Under the pieces are notes generated by a model, which ran no database searches, had not been told where the DNA came from, and saw only the letters and a program-made list of their open reading frames with translations. From positions 1 through 64,000 of the IMG/VR virus record IMGVR_UViG_3300022562_000747: 64,000 bases of DNA. One strand, 5' to 3'. Below, one piece after another: positions 44,390 through 53,226 of this stretch. Position 1 is the stretch's first letter; each line of letters begins with the position of its first letter. The translations under genes were made by a program, and so were the position numbers. This DNA comes from a virus.

Positions 44390-45094
44390 TTAGTCACCGA
44401 TATCTTGTCTCGCTCCCAAGCTTGCTTGCATTGGTAGATTGAATTGATACCAATCGGTAAATTGCATTATTACATTAAATCTAGCCGGTCCTCCTACATC
44501 AGCCCAATCATGACGTTGATCGGATACTGCAACCGGAAATGCTTGTCGCATAATAATTCGAAGAATTTCTTCGCCAGTATCAACAAAGGCACTGACTGTT
44601 GCTGTATCTACTGTATAATCATCCGGATAAGCAACTTCATAGGCTTGTTGATATCCTCCTCCCCCACTAATTCCAGATATTTGGTTTCCCGGAGAATCAA
44701 TACCATCTTTCAAATTGAATGGAATTATCAAATTTATCCATTGATTGAAAAAGGTGCGACTTGCTCCTAAACCATCAGCCGTAAAGGTTATTTGCAAGGG
44801 AGTGAAAGCCGGGGAATAAGGACGTTTGACCGCTACTCCATAACCATAACGCATTGTATCATGGGTAACCAGAATAGCTCCGGGAACAGCCGCCGCCGAA
44901 GCCCAAAATTGCAAGTTTCGAGCAGCATTAGTCGGAAAGGCTCCCCGATTTACCAATCCTTGCGGAACAGTTGTTGAAAACATCCATTTAGTCGGCTTGA
45001 GGATATCCGCTTCCCCAAGAATTGAGCGAAATCGCCCAATATCGAAGCCATATAATTCATCCCGGGATTGAGGGGGTTTGTGATATTCTGCCAT
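44390..45094 (-). CDS. Tail-tube-fold protein (gp19/gp54-like)
   Basis: 234 residues. RNLQFWASAAAVPGAILVTH at the start, AVKRPYSPAFTPLQITFTAD, NQWINLIIPF and a C-terminal FNVIMQFTDWYQFNLPM fit the gp19/gp54 tube fold shared by tail-tube and tube-initiator proteins. Next to hub genes it is more likely the initiator (gp54) than the main tube, but I cannot separate them. A CTAAATAT motif lies 20 bases upstream (45114-45121). Confidence 0.65.
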   Translation of the reverse strand: MAEYHKPPQSRDELYGFDIGRFRSILGEADILKPTKWMFSTTVPQGLVNRGAFPTNAARNLQFWASAAAVPGAILVTHDTMRYGYGVAVKRPYSPAFTPLQITFTADGLGASRTFFNQWINLIIPFNLKDGIDSPGNQISGISGGGGYQQAYEVAYPDDYTVDTATVSAFVDTGEEILRIIMRQAFPVAVSDQRHDWADVGGPARFNVIMQFTDWYQFNLPMQASLGARQDIGD

Positions 45095-45113
45095 TTAGGT
45101 TCCGTTGTTTATT

Positions 45114-45121
45114 ATATTTAG
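45114..45121 (-). promoter_or_regulatory. Late-type motif CTAAATAT
   Basis: TAAATA-core motif 20 bases before the tube-fold gene, at the end of the upstream gene. Confidence 0.5.
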
Positions 45122-45885
45122 GGTCGTTTTTTGATTCCCCGTATAATATCAAGGGAATCGTTCCAAACTCGAAGCTGGTCAGCCTTGACAAATCGAGCCA
45201 AAGGCAGGGTCAAAACCATATCCCATTGGCTTGGATGAACATTGATTTTGACGCTCCGAATATGGGAAGTTAGATATCGTTTGATGCAAGGTTTGAATGC
45301 CTTGAATTGAGCCGCCCCCTTGAGAATTTCATAGTTGATACGCAAACGAGTTGTGGCGTCCATGGCTTGATTATTCAATGTTGTATATAATTCATCCATC
45401 AACAATGCCCGATGATAAGGCGGAAGATAATGCAGATTGATCCCCAAAAATCCATCTTCCTTGAGAGATATGGGAAATACCAAGGGGAATGTATCATAAT
45501 AGGGAAGTTTTTCCTTGGTTTTTGGATCATAAATGAACATGACCATATCCCCGGCATGAACTGGAGCATTGATAACAGCCGAGGGTAATTTGGATTCGGC
45601 AAGTTCCTTGGTAGTCAAGGTTCGCGAACGAGTCTTGAGAGTTCCTTCGGTAGCTTCCCCAATTACATTGCGAGGTTCCACGGTTGAAATGCCCGATGAC
45701 TTGACCGCTTCGGCGGTTGCCTTTCGGGTTGCCCGAGCTTGTTGCAACAACCATGACATTGACCGAGCCGATGTTTCGAAAGGAATGCCCAAACCCTTGG
45801 CAAACCCCGAAACAGCTTCGGTAGCTATTTTGGCAATACCCCGGGTATTGATTGAATTGAGCAGATCGCGAAATGTTGTTGCCAT
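45118..45885 (-). CDS. gp2-like DNA end protector (putative)
   Basis: 255 residues. A helical, basic N-terminus, then VHAGDMVMFIYDPKTKEKLP, YYDTFPLVFPIS, GINLHYLPPYHRALLMDELY and FKPCIKRYLTSHIRSV. This sequence type is annotated as DNA end protector gp2 in T4-type phages of marine bacteria (from memory). It would bind DNA ends in the filled head. Its position back-to-back with gp4, another head-completion protein, fits. Assignment is by family resemblance only. Confidence 0.55.
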   Translation of the reverse strand: MATTFRDLLNSINTRGIAKIATEAVSGFAKGLGIPFETSARSMSWLLQQARATRKATAEAVKSSGISTVEPRNVIGEATEGTLKTRSRTLTTKELAESKLPSAVINAPVHAGDMVMFIYDPKTKEKLPYYDTFPLVFPISLKEDGFLGINLHYLPPYHRALLMDELYTTLNNQAMDATTRLRINYEILKGAAQFKAFKPCIKRYLTSHIRSVKINVHPSQWDMVLTLPLARFVKADQLRVWNDSLDIIRGIKKRP

Positions 45886-45895
45886 TGATTGTCCG

Positions 45896-45919
45896 AATAA
45901 ATAATGATATAATATTTAG
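45896..45919. promoter_or_regulatory. Divergent late promoter region
   Basis: Within the 46 bases between gp2-like and gp4 genes, AATAAATA (45896-45903) points right and CTAAATAT (45919-45912) points left. It would drive the two divergent structural blocks. Confidence 0.5.
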
Positions 45920-45931
45920 AACAGGATAAAA

Positions 45932-46375
45932 ATGCAAGGTTTTTTTCGTCCCAAAAATCCCGACAAATATAAAGGAAATCCAACCACCATAGTATTTCGT
46001 AGCAGTTGGGAGTTCATCGCTATGCGTAGTCTGGATATCAATCCCAAGATCAAAACATGGTCGTCAGAGGAAATAATCATTCCTTATCGATCCCCCTTGG
46101 ATAACCGTATCCATCGTTACTTTCCCGATCTTTATGTAGAAACCATTGATGGCAACAAATATTTGATTGAAATCAAGCCGAATAACCAGCAACAAGCTCC
46201 TGTTCTAACCGAAACCAAGCGGCATAAACCAACCAAGAAATATTTGAGGGAAAATATCGAATGGATAAAAAACAATGCCAAATGGGAAGCCGCCAAGGCT
46301 TATTGTGAAAACCGAGGCTGGAACTTCCGAATATACGGGGAAGACGAGCTAAATATTCAAAGAAAAAGGAAATAA
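45932..46375 (+). CDS. 4: gp4-like head completion protein
   Basis: 147 residues: TTIVFRSSWEFIAMRSLDIN, IKTWSSEEIIIPYRSPLDNR, HRYFPDLYVE and YLIEIKPNNQQQAP match T4 gp4 (gp50/65). The FPD, IEIKP order is a PD-(D/E)XK nuclease core. It joins filled heads and tails. First gene of the plus-strand block. Confidence 0.85.
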   Translation: MQGFFRPKNPDKYKGNPTTIVFRSSWEFIAMRSLDINPKIKTWSSEEIIIPYRSPLDNRIHRYFPDLYVETIDGNKYLIEIKPNNQQQAPVLTETKRHKPTKKYLRENIEWIKNNAKWEAAKAYCENRGWNFRIYGEDELNIQRKRK

Positions 46376-46376
46376 C

Positions 46377-47432
46377 ATGGTTGATCAATCCGCTGTTGAT
46401 ATCTCGTCGGCTCCAAGTCAGCCGGTTGTGAATCAAGCCCCAAGAGTAAGCTTCATCAATCCGGGACCAGCCCCGGCTGATAAAATTGAACGAGCAAAAA
46501 TCAATACAAGTCTAATTACTCAACTTCAATTTCCCGAAGAAAGAATCAAGTATTATATACAATTAGAAATCATGGATTATATTTCGGGTGGGGGAAATGC
46601 TGGTCGTTTCAATCAAGCCTTATCAATTACCGATACAATAGTTCTTCCCCTTCCGGATTCACTTCGGGATCATTTATCGGTTGATTGGTCTGAAGCTAAT
46701 ATTTTGCGTGATGTTTTTCAAGCGGCGGGAGCTATAGCGGGGGGAACCGCAATGATGTTGGCGGGAGGAGCCAAAGACGTTTCAACAGCCATGGCTGGAG
46801 CAACAACATTAGGGGGAGCAGCGGGAGTTGTTGGAGGTCTTACCTATGCGGGTGGTATTCTGGCTAGACTAAGCGGTATTGCTCCGAACCAGTTTCTTAC
46901 AATTCTATTGAACGGTCCCAAATACAAGCAACATGATTATCAATGGACCCTTGCTCCCAAAACACCATCCGAAGCTGAAAAATTGCGGCGCATTATCCAG
47001 ATATTGAATAATCGTATGTCGCCTGCTTTATCTAATATTCATCCATTAGGAGATACCATTGGGGGTCTATGGTGGAATTTTCCAAGTATTTTCAAAATAA
47101 CGTTCATGCCTAATGAGAAATATCTATTCGAACATAAACCCGCTGTATTGGCTAATTTTGCCATTGATTATGCGGGAGGTCATGTTCCGTCATTTTTGCG
47201 AGCCGATTCTCAAACCGAAAATTTGAACCCTCCCGAAGCTGTTCAATTGCATATGCAGTTTCTTGAAATCGAATATTGGAAAAACGGGGATTTTGGTTCC
47301 AAATTCGGAACAGCCGAAGGAACATCAACGGCTCCGGATGTAGGTCAACGAATCCTCAACGATTTGCAAATTTTCCGTGAAAGAAATGAACCAAACGGGA
47401 ACGTTCCTGGCCCAGCCCCAACCATAACGTAA
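46377..47432 (+). CDS. 48: gp48-like baseplate tail-tube cap
   Basis: 351 residues. APNQFLTILLNGPKYKQHDY, QWTLAPKTPSEAEKLRRIIQ and PSIFKITFMPNEKYLF are characteristic of T4 gp48. A Gly/Ala-rich segment (AGAIAGGTAMMLAGGAKDVS, about 117-136) lies inside, as in relatives. gp48 caps the hub and starts tube growth. Confidence 0.85.
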   Translation: MVDQSAVDISSAPSQPVVNQAPRVSFINPGPAPADKIERAKINTSLITQLQFPEERIKYYIQLEIMDYISGGGNAGRFNQALSITDTIVLPLPDSLRDHLSVDWSEANILRDVFQAAGAIAGGTAMMLAGGAKDVSTAMAGATTLGGAAGVVGGLTYAGGILARLSGIAPNQFLTILLNGPKYKQHDYQWTLAPKTPSEAEKLRRIIQILNNRMSPALSNIHPLGDTIGGLWWNFPSIFKITFMPNEKYLFEHKPAVLANFAIDYAGGHVPSFLRADSQTENLNPPEAVQLHMQFLEIEYWKNGDFGSKFGTAEGTSTAPDVGQRILNDLQIFRERNEPNGNVPGPAPTIT

Positions 47433-47438
47433 TAATCC

Positions 47439-47543
47439 ATGGAAACATATTCATTAGGTCCTCAACAATATAAAAGAACTAAAGAACATTCAGCCAAATT
47501 ATGGGAATCAAGACGAAGAAAAAAGGAGTTAATTAATGGGTGA
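47439..47543 (+). CDS. 34-residue frame, possibly an endonuclease remnant
   Basis: METYSLGPQQYKRTKEHSAK then LWESRRRKKE. The KRTKEHSAKLWESR part resembles a NUMOD3 repeat. It ends inside gp53 in another frame. It may be a small basic protein or a decayed insertion. Confidence 0.35.
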   Translation: METYSLGPQQYKRTKEHSAKLWESRRRKKELING

Positions 47544-48417
47544 ATTATACTTTACGAAATTTCCCACTATAACTTATGCCAACAACAATATGCGGGATTT
47601 ATCTCGTCGGGTAGTTTTGGCTAATAATCTGGCACAAATTCCTACGGCATTTTATCCTTACGATTTGACCGATGAAATGCGAAGCGATGTTGTGGCTCAT
47701 ACTTACTATAATGACTCCGATGCCGATTGGTTGATCTACATAATCAACGGTATTGTCGATCCTTATTATGGCTGGTATCTGAACGAAACCGAGTTCAATC
47801 GTTTCATTATACAAAAATACGGCGACTTGACCCTTCCGCAACAAAAAATTGCCTATTGGGTAACCAATTGGACCGAAACCGACATAAACGTAACGACAAC
47901 GTTTTATGAACGTCTTGCCTCGATCCAACAAAAGTATTGGATACCGGTATGGGGACCAAAGGCAAGTATCATTGCCTATAAACGCCGCCCCGAAGATTGG
48001 ATGATGAACGTCAATAAGATATTGCATGTCGAAGTCGCCAATACTTCCGTTTTTTCAGTTGGAGATTTGGTGCAATCAATCGACGTTGGCAACAATATTA
48101 TCGGAACAGGTGAAGTGTTGGGAGTCGAGAGTAATAATTCGATCCTGCAAATCGGCAATGTTCTGGATCATTGGGAAGATAATAATGCCGTTTCGGTTCA
48201 GGTTCGCAACGATGAAACGACAATAACTGCCATAACCGATACCATTGTTGAGGCGGTTGTGAACATCACGGTATTGGAAACTGATTATTGGACTCCGATC
48301 TATTATTACGATATGGAAAGGGAGTTGAACGAATCGCGTAAAACCATCATGTTGCTGGATGCTCAATATCTAGGCGAAGCTGCCCGGGGTATCATGAAGA
48401 AGCTCAAGGAAACATAA
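47536..48417 (+). CDS. 53: gp53-like baseplate wedge protein
   Basis: 293 residues. LYFTKFPTITYANNNMRDLS, HTYYNDSDADWLIYIINGIV, DPYYGWYLNETEFNRFI and the C-terminal YYYDMERELNESRKTIMLLD match T4 gp53, which holds wedges together. Length is larger than T4 (196) owing to an inserted strand-rich region at about 165-240 with repeated VQSIDVGNNI/VLGVESNNSI units. Confidence 0.85.
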   Translation: MGELYFTKFPTITYANNNMRDLSRRVVLANNLAQIPTAFYPYDLTDEMRSDVVAHTYYNDSDADWLIYIINGIVDPYYGWYLNETEFNRFIIQKYGDLTLPQQKIAYWVTNWTETDINVTTTFYERLASIQQKYWIPVWGPKASIIAYKRRPEDWMMNVNKILHVEVANTSVFSVGDLVQSIDVGNNIIGTGEVLGVESNNSILQIGNVLDHWEDNNAVSVQVRNDETTITAITDTIVEAVVNITVLETDYWTPIYYYDMERELNESRKTIMLLDAQYLGEAARGIMKKLKET

Positions 48418-49898
48418 TGAAAACATTTCGGGAACGATTGAACGAAACCCAAGATCAAGAACAATTTCTAAAGGATTTGAAATATCTGCGAAAAGAGCGG
48501 GAACATATTGTTCCGGCTTTGCTTGGGCGACATACCGGCAAAATGATTCTTGGAAATCCGGAAGATATTCATTGGAACATCGCCCAACGGAACGGCATCA
48601 AGATTTACGATGTTGACGACGAAATCTATCATAAGCCGATCATTACGGGATTTTGGCACAAGAAGGACAAAAAGTTCATTTCCACCGAAGTTTCCACGCT
48701 CGATTTGCTAACACCGCTACAGCGCATGAAAAAGTTTGGCAATGAGGAAACCATGCGGGAATATACTGACCGCAATCCGGAAATGTATGAACCATGGAAA
48801 TTGTCCCCGAAACGTCGCGAGTTCTTTGGACGAATTATTCCGGCTTTGCGTCATACAAAAACCGGTAAGATACTTATCGGCAAACGGGGCGATTGGCATC
48901 CGTTGATTGCAATGAAACATGATTTAGAACAATATCGCTATGGTGCGCCGGATTATCAACGGGGGTTTGTTGATCTGAAAACCAATCATTTTCATGATGC
49001 ATTACGATTGGAAATTGATGCGGCGTCGTTAGGCGATTTCGACAAACGCCTGCAAAAAAGAAATTTCCGGCAGGAATTGGATCATTATAGTCCAAGCGGG
49101 AAATTTACCGAAGCTCTTGATTATGATTCAATGATTTTGCGTTCCCGGATTGTTCCCGCCATAAGAATGCACAATACTGGCAAGGTTTTTATTGGCAAAC
49201 GGGGCGAAACCCATCCGGATGTTTGGAATCAAAAGGTCTTGAAATTGTCCCCGGGCAATTATTATCAATGGGGTGATCCGTCTTGGGCAAAAGCGAACAA
49301 TGTAACATATTATGACGATCCGCCTTATGACCGTCTTTATCATGATCCGGTCACCAAGAAAAACTATCATGATAAAGAAGTCAACATAGATTCCACCGAA
49401 TTGATGACTTCCCGGCAATGGTTGAAATGGCAACAAAGGAATGAAGATGTTGACTATAAGGACTTGGTTGCGGCAATCCGGATACCGGGAGGAAAAACCC
49501 ATATTGGAAAGAATTGGACAGAAGATCACCCATCGATTGCTCGCCGTGTCGGTTTGCCTGAAAAACATCCGGAAAGTCGATTTTATGATCAAACTTATGC
49601 ATACCAACGGGGATTTTACGATACCAAAAACAAGAAATACTATCGAGCAAAGGAAATTGGTATTGATGCATGGGATTTGCCGGATTATCATCCAAAGTTA
49701 CAAAAAAGCATTCGTCACCTAACATCCGAGAACTATCCGCAACAATCCGTCGCCGCCGATGCCAATCCCGAGGATATGGAAGGGGCGGAATTATTGCCTC
49801 CGGTTGACAAATTCCCGCCCGAATTTCGAAGAAAGAAGCGAAAAATTATAAAATTTAAGGAAGCAATCGATCCACGTCGCCTCAAAAAGTTTGCCTAA
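48417..49898 (+). CDS. Four-repeat protein with capsid-targeting-type start
   Basis: 493 residues. After MKTFRERLNETQDQ (capsid-targeting-like, L-N-E), four repeats of about 100 residues each carry a core (I/V)VPA(L/I)R...TGK..IGKRG(D/E).HP: beginning near residues 36, 138, 238 and 350 (the first with GNPED, the last with GKNWTEDHP). Each then has an aromatic YDxxxY...KxxY stretch. Function unknown; repeats suggest a fibre, DNA or ligand-binding array. ATG overlaps the gp53 stop. Confidence 0.6.
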   Translation: MKTFRERLNETQDQEQFLKDLKYLRKEREHIVPALLGRHTGKMILGNPEDIHWNIAQRNGIKIYDVDDEIYHKPIITGFWHKKDKKFISTEVSTLDLLTPLQRMKKFGNEETMREYTDRNPEMYEPWKLSPKRREFFGRIIPALRHTKTGKILIGKRGDWHPLIAMKHDLEQYRYGAPDYQRGFVDLKTNHFHDALRLEIDAASLGDFDKRLQKRNFRQELDHYSPSGKFTEALDYDSMILRSRIVPAIRMHNTGKVFIGKRGETHPDVWNQKVLKLSPGNYYQWGDPSWAKANNVTYYDDPPYDRLYHDPVTKKNYHDKEVNIDSTELMTSRQWLKWQQRNEDVDYKDLVAAIRIPGGKTHIGKNWTEDHPSIARRVGLPEKHPESRFYDQTYAYQRGFYDTKNKKYYRAKEIGIDAWDLPDYHPKLQKSIRHLTSENYPQQSVAADANPEDMEGAELLPPVDKFPPEFRRKKRKIIKFKEAIDPRRLKKFA

Positions 49899-49900
49899 AA

Positions 49901-49985
49901 CGGCTCAATATCATGTTGCTTCTATCCGTCCCCGTTTTATTCCATTTCGTTCAAATCTCTTGAACCACATTGAGCCGCTTTTTTC
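49901..49985 (+). terminator. Long-range stem with T-run
   Basis: CGGCTCAAT (49901-49909) pairs with ATTGAGCCG (49969-49977), followed by CTTTTTT. The loop is about 59 bases and lies inside the end of the convergent gene. Confidence 0.4.
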
Positions 49986-50786
49986 AACTTCTTTTTTCTT
50001 TAGACGTTTTGATCCCCACGCTTCGGAACCGTTCCATATATCATATATCAAGCCATTTTCGGTAGGTTGAACATAGCCTGCGTATTTTAAACCCGTTCTA
50101 TCATCAATGGATGCATGAGTATAAAAACCATTGCTGGCATGTAATTTATCATCATGATCGATCCCAAATCTTGTTATACCAAAGCCTTTTCGGATCGCAT
50201 TTTGGCCAAGTCTTTTCAATACGTCCAATGATGTGCGGCGATGCAGTTTTTCATGAAAACCTTCGAATGGTTCATATTTTTCCCAATCTTCTTTCAAATC
50301 ATGGTCAACCCGGATTTTCTCTATTTGCGACGGATGCCATTGACCCGTTACTTCCTCGCCGCCGTTCCAGTAGCGAATATCGGCATGGATCGCCGGGATT
50401 TTGTGGCGCAAAGCGTAAGCCAGCCGATGATTGCCTTCGCCAATAACCGCCCCGCCCCGATGGTTAACGTGCATCAATATCGGATACTTACTTGTATCGA
50501 AATTCTTGGGATCACCAATTTCCTTCTCCAATACTTCCGCCTTGGAATTACCGATCAGCGTATCGCGATATGATTCCTCGCCCATTTGACCGGGAACATG
50601 GCGCAATGCTTCGGGATTGACTATCAACGGTTTGGTATAGTAGCCGGTAATTGATCCGGATATTCCCTTACTGCGGGCATAGTTCTTTTCGGCATGTTTT
50701 TGCTCGCCTTTGAGCCAATCGCCCCCGGGATTATCGGTTCGAAATTTACCGCGATCTTCGGCTAGGAATTGCACAAATCGTTTCAT
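49911..50786 (-). CDS. ParB/sulfiredoxin-like protein with capsid-targeting-type start
   Basis: About 291 residues from ATG 50786. It begins MKRFVQFLAEDRGK, like the T4 capsid-targeting peptide with an L-A-E cut site. GGAVIGEGNHRLAYALRHKI (about residues 108-127) is the ParB/Srx-fold GxGNHR motif. The C-terminal half is basic. The ATG at 50786 has a strong GGAG site; an in-frame ATG at 50822 adds MKRFIDFINGEK, a second copy of the peptide. Possibly a packaged DNA-acting protein. Confidence 0.6.
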   Translation of the reverse strand: MKRFVQFLAEDRGKFRTDNPGGDWLKGEQKHAEKNYARSKGISGSITGYYTKPLIVNPEALRHVPGQMGEESYRDTLIGNSKAEVLEKEIGDPKNFDTSKYPILMHVNHRGGAVIGEGNHRLAYALRHKIPAIHADIRYWNGGEEVTGQWHPSQIEKIRVDHDLKEDWEKYEPFEGFHEKLHRRTSLDVLKRLGQNAIRKGFGITRFGIDHDDKLHASNGFYTHASIDDRTGLKYAGYVQPTENGLIYDIWNGSEAWGSKRLKKKEVEKSGSMWFKRFERNGIKRGRIEAT

Positions 50787-50823
50787 TTTTTCTCCATTTA
50801 TAAAGTCGATGAATCGTTTCATT

Positions 50824-50913
50824 CTATTCCCCGAATTTTATACCAGCCAAAAACATTATTATGATAAGAAAAATCAAGATGAAAGAATTGATGGTGTTAT
50901 AATCTTCGTTCAT
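50824..50913 (-). CDS. 29-residue membrane protein
   Basis: MNEDYNTINSFILIFLIIIM then FLAGIKFGE: one membrane segment. GGAGG site and a CTAAATAT motif (50935-50928) precede it. It leads the operon with the ParB-like gene, whose alternative start lies two bases after its stop. Confidence 0.55.
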   Translation of the reverse strand: MNEDYNTINSFILIFLIIIMFLAGIKFGE

Positions 50914-50927
50914 GGTTTTCCTCCGTA

Positions 50928-50942
50928 ATATTTAGATAAATA
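50928..50942. promoter_or_regulatory. Overlapping divergent late motifs
   Basis: CTAAATAT on the minus strand (50935-50928) and GATAAATA on the plus strand (50935-50942) touch back to back between the genes at 50913 and 50967. Confidence 0.5.
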
Positions 50943-50966
50943 ACTTATATAAATCGGAGAAAAAAA

Positions 50967-51614
50967 ATGGATTCAGGATTGATTGTAACTTTTATTGGTT
51001 TGCTAATTTTGGGAGGAGCCGCATTCTTTATTTTCCGGAAAAGACAAAAAGAAGTCGATACTTACTATGAGCGGGCTTTCAATGATGTATGGGATTTACA
51101 ATGGTCCAAGAACGTTCCGGCAACAATGGATAAAAATGCCGATGGGACGTTTTCTTTCGTGTTTCCCAACAAAGATGGCGTTCATTACATAACATCGCCC
51201 AATCCCCCGGTCAAAAAAGGCAAAACAATTACCATGCGATTTCGTATCGAAGGCGCGGGTATTTTTACGCCCGATCCAACTAATCCCGGCACTCCCGCCA
51301 TTCGATTGTTCATTCAGCGCAAAAAAGACAATATGGCAATGGACGGTTACCGATGGTGGAGCAAGTTTTTGATGGAAATTCCAAATGCTCCAACCGGCGA
51401 CCTAGTTTTATCCGCCAAGCTTGATTATGCAAATTGGTCCGGATTATATGGCGAAAGTGCCGATAAAGACGATAAAACCAAAAAATGGTTTGATGATTGC
51501 TTATCCGATATTTCATGTGCCGGATTTACATTTGGGGCAAGCTTTGCCGGTCATGGTGTTTGGGCAACAAGTGGATCGCCAAAATTTACCCTGCTTTCCT
51601 ATACCATCGAATAA
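50967..51614 (+). CDS. Membrane-anchored strand-rich protein
   Basis: 215 residues. An N-terminal anchor (LIVTFIGLLILGGAAFFIF) followed by a basic stop-transfer, then a beta-rich domain with KGKTITMRFRIEGAGIF and GFTFGASFAGHGVWATSGSP, resembling carbohydrate-binding or lectin-like sandwiches. Likely displayed on the outer face of the inner membrane, or a virion protein; unknown. CGGAGA site. Confidence 0.55.
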   Translation: MDSGLIVTFIGLLILGGAAFFIFRKRQKEVDTYYERAFNDVWDLQWSKNVPATMDKNADGTFSFVFPNKDGVHYITSPNPPVKKGKTITMRFRIEGAGIFTPDPTNPGTPAIRLFIQRKKDNMAMDGYRWWSKFLMEIPNAPTGDLVLSAKLDYANWSGLYGESADKDDKTKKWFDDCLSDISCAGFTFGASFAGHGVWATSGSPKFTLLSYTIE

Positions 51615-51745
51615 TGAAAAATGAGCTAATTCGAACTTTGATAGCGACAATAGTTTTGATAATGAGCTTTTTATTATTTTCTATATTTTTCACCGACAGT
51701 TCATTGTATCATGATCCGCCCGATCCATGCTGCATATCCCCCTGA
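51614..51745 (+). CDS. Small membrane protein with Cys-rich tail
   Basis: 43 residues: one membrane segment (IATIVLIMSFLLFSIFF) and a short outer tail ending DPPDPCCISP. ATG overlaps the previous stop (TAATG). Size would fit a small lysis accessory protein, but nothing proves it. The following 51746-51981 holds only an AACCC/GGGTT hairpin and a doubtful 17-codon frame at 51823. Confidence 0.5.
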   Translation: MKNELIRTLIATIVLIMSFLLFSIFFTDSSLYHDPPDPCCISP

Positions 51746-51950
51746 TTTGACCGATATATGATCCGACCTCGTAAAGTTTTTGAAAATAGCCCTCAAAAAC
51801 CCAATAGAATCAGGGGTTAAAAATGGCAAATTTTGCATTTATGGACATTTGGCTACACATGTACCGGCGAACATAATAAAACCTCCCGATTTTTCAATTT
51901 TCACAACTTATAAAAATGAAATGAATTATAAAAACGTTGCGCCCCGCCTC

Positions 51951-51958
51951 CTAAATAT
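51951..51958 (+). promoter_or_regulatory. Late-type motif CTAAATAT
   Basis: TAAATA-core motif 23 bases before the gp27-like gene. Confidence 0.55.
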
Positions 51959-51981
51959 ATTATCATGGAGAAAAAGCTTAA

Positions 51982-53226
51982 ATGTCATTAGATCAAGCGG
52001 GTAAAGGTGGAATTGCAACCTTTATGTTGAATAACCGGGAAATTGCGCCTTTTGTCAATCGTCTTCAAGTTTTCGAAACATTGTGCAAACCTTACCTAAC
52101 AGCCAAAGCAATTATTGTCGATGCCGATTTGATCATTGACGAGATGAAAATTGTCGGCGGCGAGCCGGTAACATTTACATTCCAAACCGAAGGCGGCGGC
52201 GAATATTCGGCAAATTTACAAGTTTTCTCAATAAAAAAAGATACTCCCAACAAAAACCATCGTGGCTTGTTGTTCGAAATGGATATGATTGGGAGCGAAT
52301 ATTTTGGTGACAGAACGCAATTGGTGCAGAAGGCTTTCAAGAATATAACCGGCACCGATGCAATAAAGAATCTGCATAGCGAATATATGAAAAGCAATTT
52401 GCAAATTTTGGTTGATAGTATGGGATTATTGTTTAACAAAAACAGTCATGTAATTAATTCTGTCAAACCTTTCAAAGCAATTGACGATCTGCGACGACAA
52501 TTGACGTTTGCCAAATATCCAACAGGTAGTACAGTTTATTATCGTGACAAGGATGGAGTCAAATTTGCCCCGGCTGAGTATTTGTTCGACTCATTGTCGG
52601 CAGTTGAACAATATATACAAAAAACAACGTGGGGTGCATCATGGCGTGATATTGCCGACAGTAAAAATGCAATCGTGGACTACACAACAAATATTCAAAA
52701 CAATAGCGCGGGGCGAACGAAAGTTGCGAACATAAGTGCGATGATGAAACAAGAGTATAAAGTGATCAATGTCCTGTCCAATAAATTGATTTTTAATAAT
52801 TTAGCATCATTAATACCCAATCCAATCGTTGCGGGAATGCCATTTGGGCAACTTGCCGGTCAAATAATGAACCAAATCAATGCCAGTGTGCATGGCGGTA
52901 GCCACAATTATCTCAAAATTGACACCCAAAAAATACCCGAAACCTCCGTTCGCCGTACTGAAAAAGAAAATTTGTTCAAAGCAATGCTGGCTGATGCTCC
53001 CCAAATATTCGTCAAAGTCCCAATTCAAGGGGGTCTAAAAGCAACAGTAGGAAAGGGTGTCAATATACAGATTATGCCTCCTATTGGCGAACGTGAAACA
53101 TCAAGCGAAGATACCAGTATGTTATCGGGGGATGCATTGGTAGCCGATTTGACCCATGATGTAATGAATAATAGCGGATTATCTAGCACTGTCATGAGAC
53201 TCGTGAAAGGAGGATTCAATGGCTAA
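51982..53226 (+). CDS. 27: gp27-like baseplate hub protein
   Basis: 414 residues (T4 gp27: 391). ATFMLNNREIAPFVNRLQVF, KIVGGEPVTFTFQTEGG, FEMDMIGSEYFGDRTQLVQK and LVDSMGLLFNKNS match gp27, whose trimer joins the tail tube to the gp5 spike. ATGGAG site. Overlaps gp5 by eight bases, as expected for partners. Confidence 0.75.
   Translation: MSLDQAGKGGIATFMLNNREIAPFVNRLQVFETLCKPYLTAKAIIVDADLIIDEMKIVGGEPVTFTFQTEGGGEYSANLQVFSIKKDTPNKNHRGLLFEMDMIGSEYFGDRTQLVQKAFKNITGTDAIKNLHSEYMKSNLQILVDSMGLLFNKNSHVINSVKPFKAIDDLRRQLTFAKYPTGSTVYYRDKDGVKFAPAEYLFDSLSAVEQYIQKTTWGASWRDIADSKNAIVDYTTNIQNNSAGRTKVANISAMMKQEYKVINVLSNKLIFNNLASLIPNPIVAGMPFGQLAGQIMNQINASVHGGSHNYLKIDTQKIPETSVRRTEKENLFKAMLADAPQIFVKVPIQGGLKATVGKGVNIQIMPPIGERETSSEDTSMLSGDALVADLTHDVMNNSGLSSTVMRLVKGGFNG

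Noticed and set aside
51746-51981. Small genes before gp27
   Set aside because: Only a 17-codon frame at 51823 without a suitable ribosome site; best treated as leader sequence.
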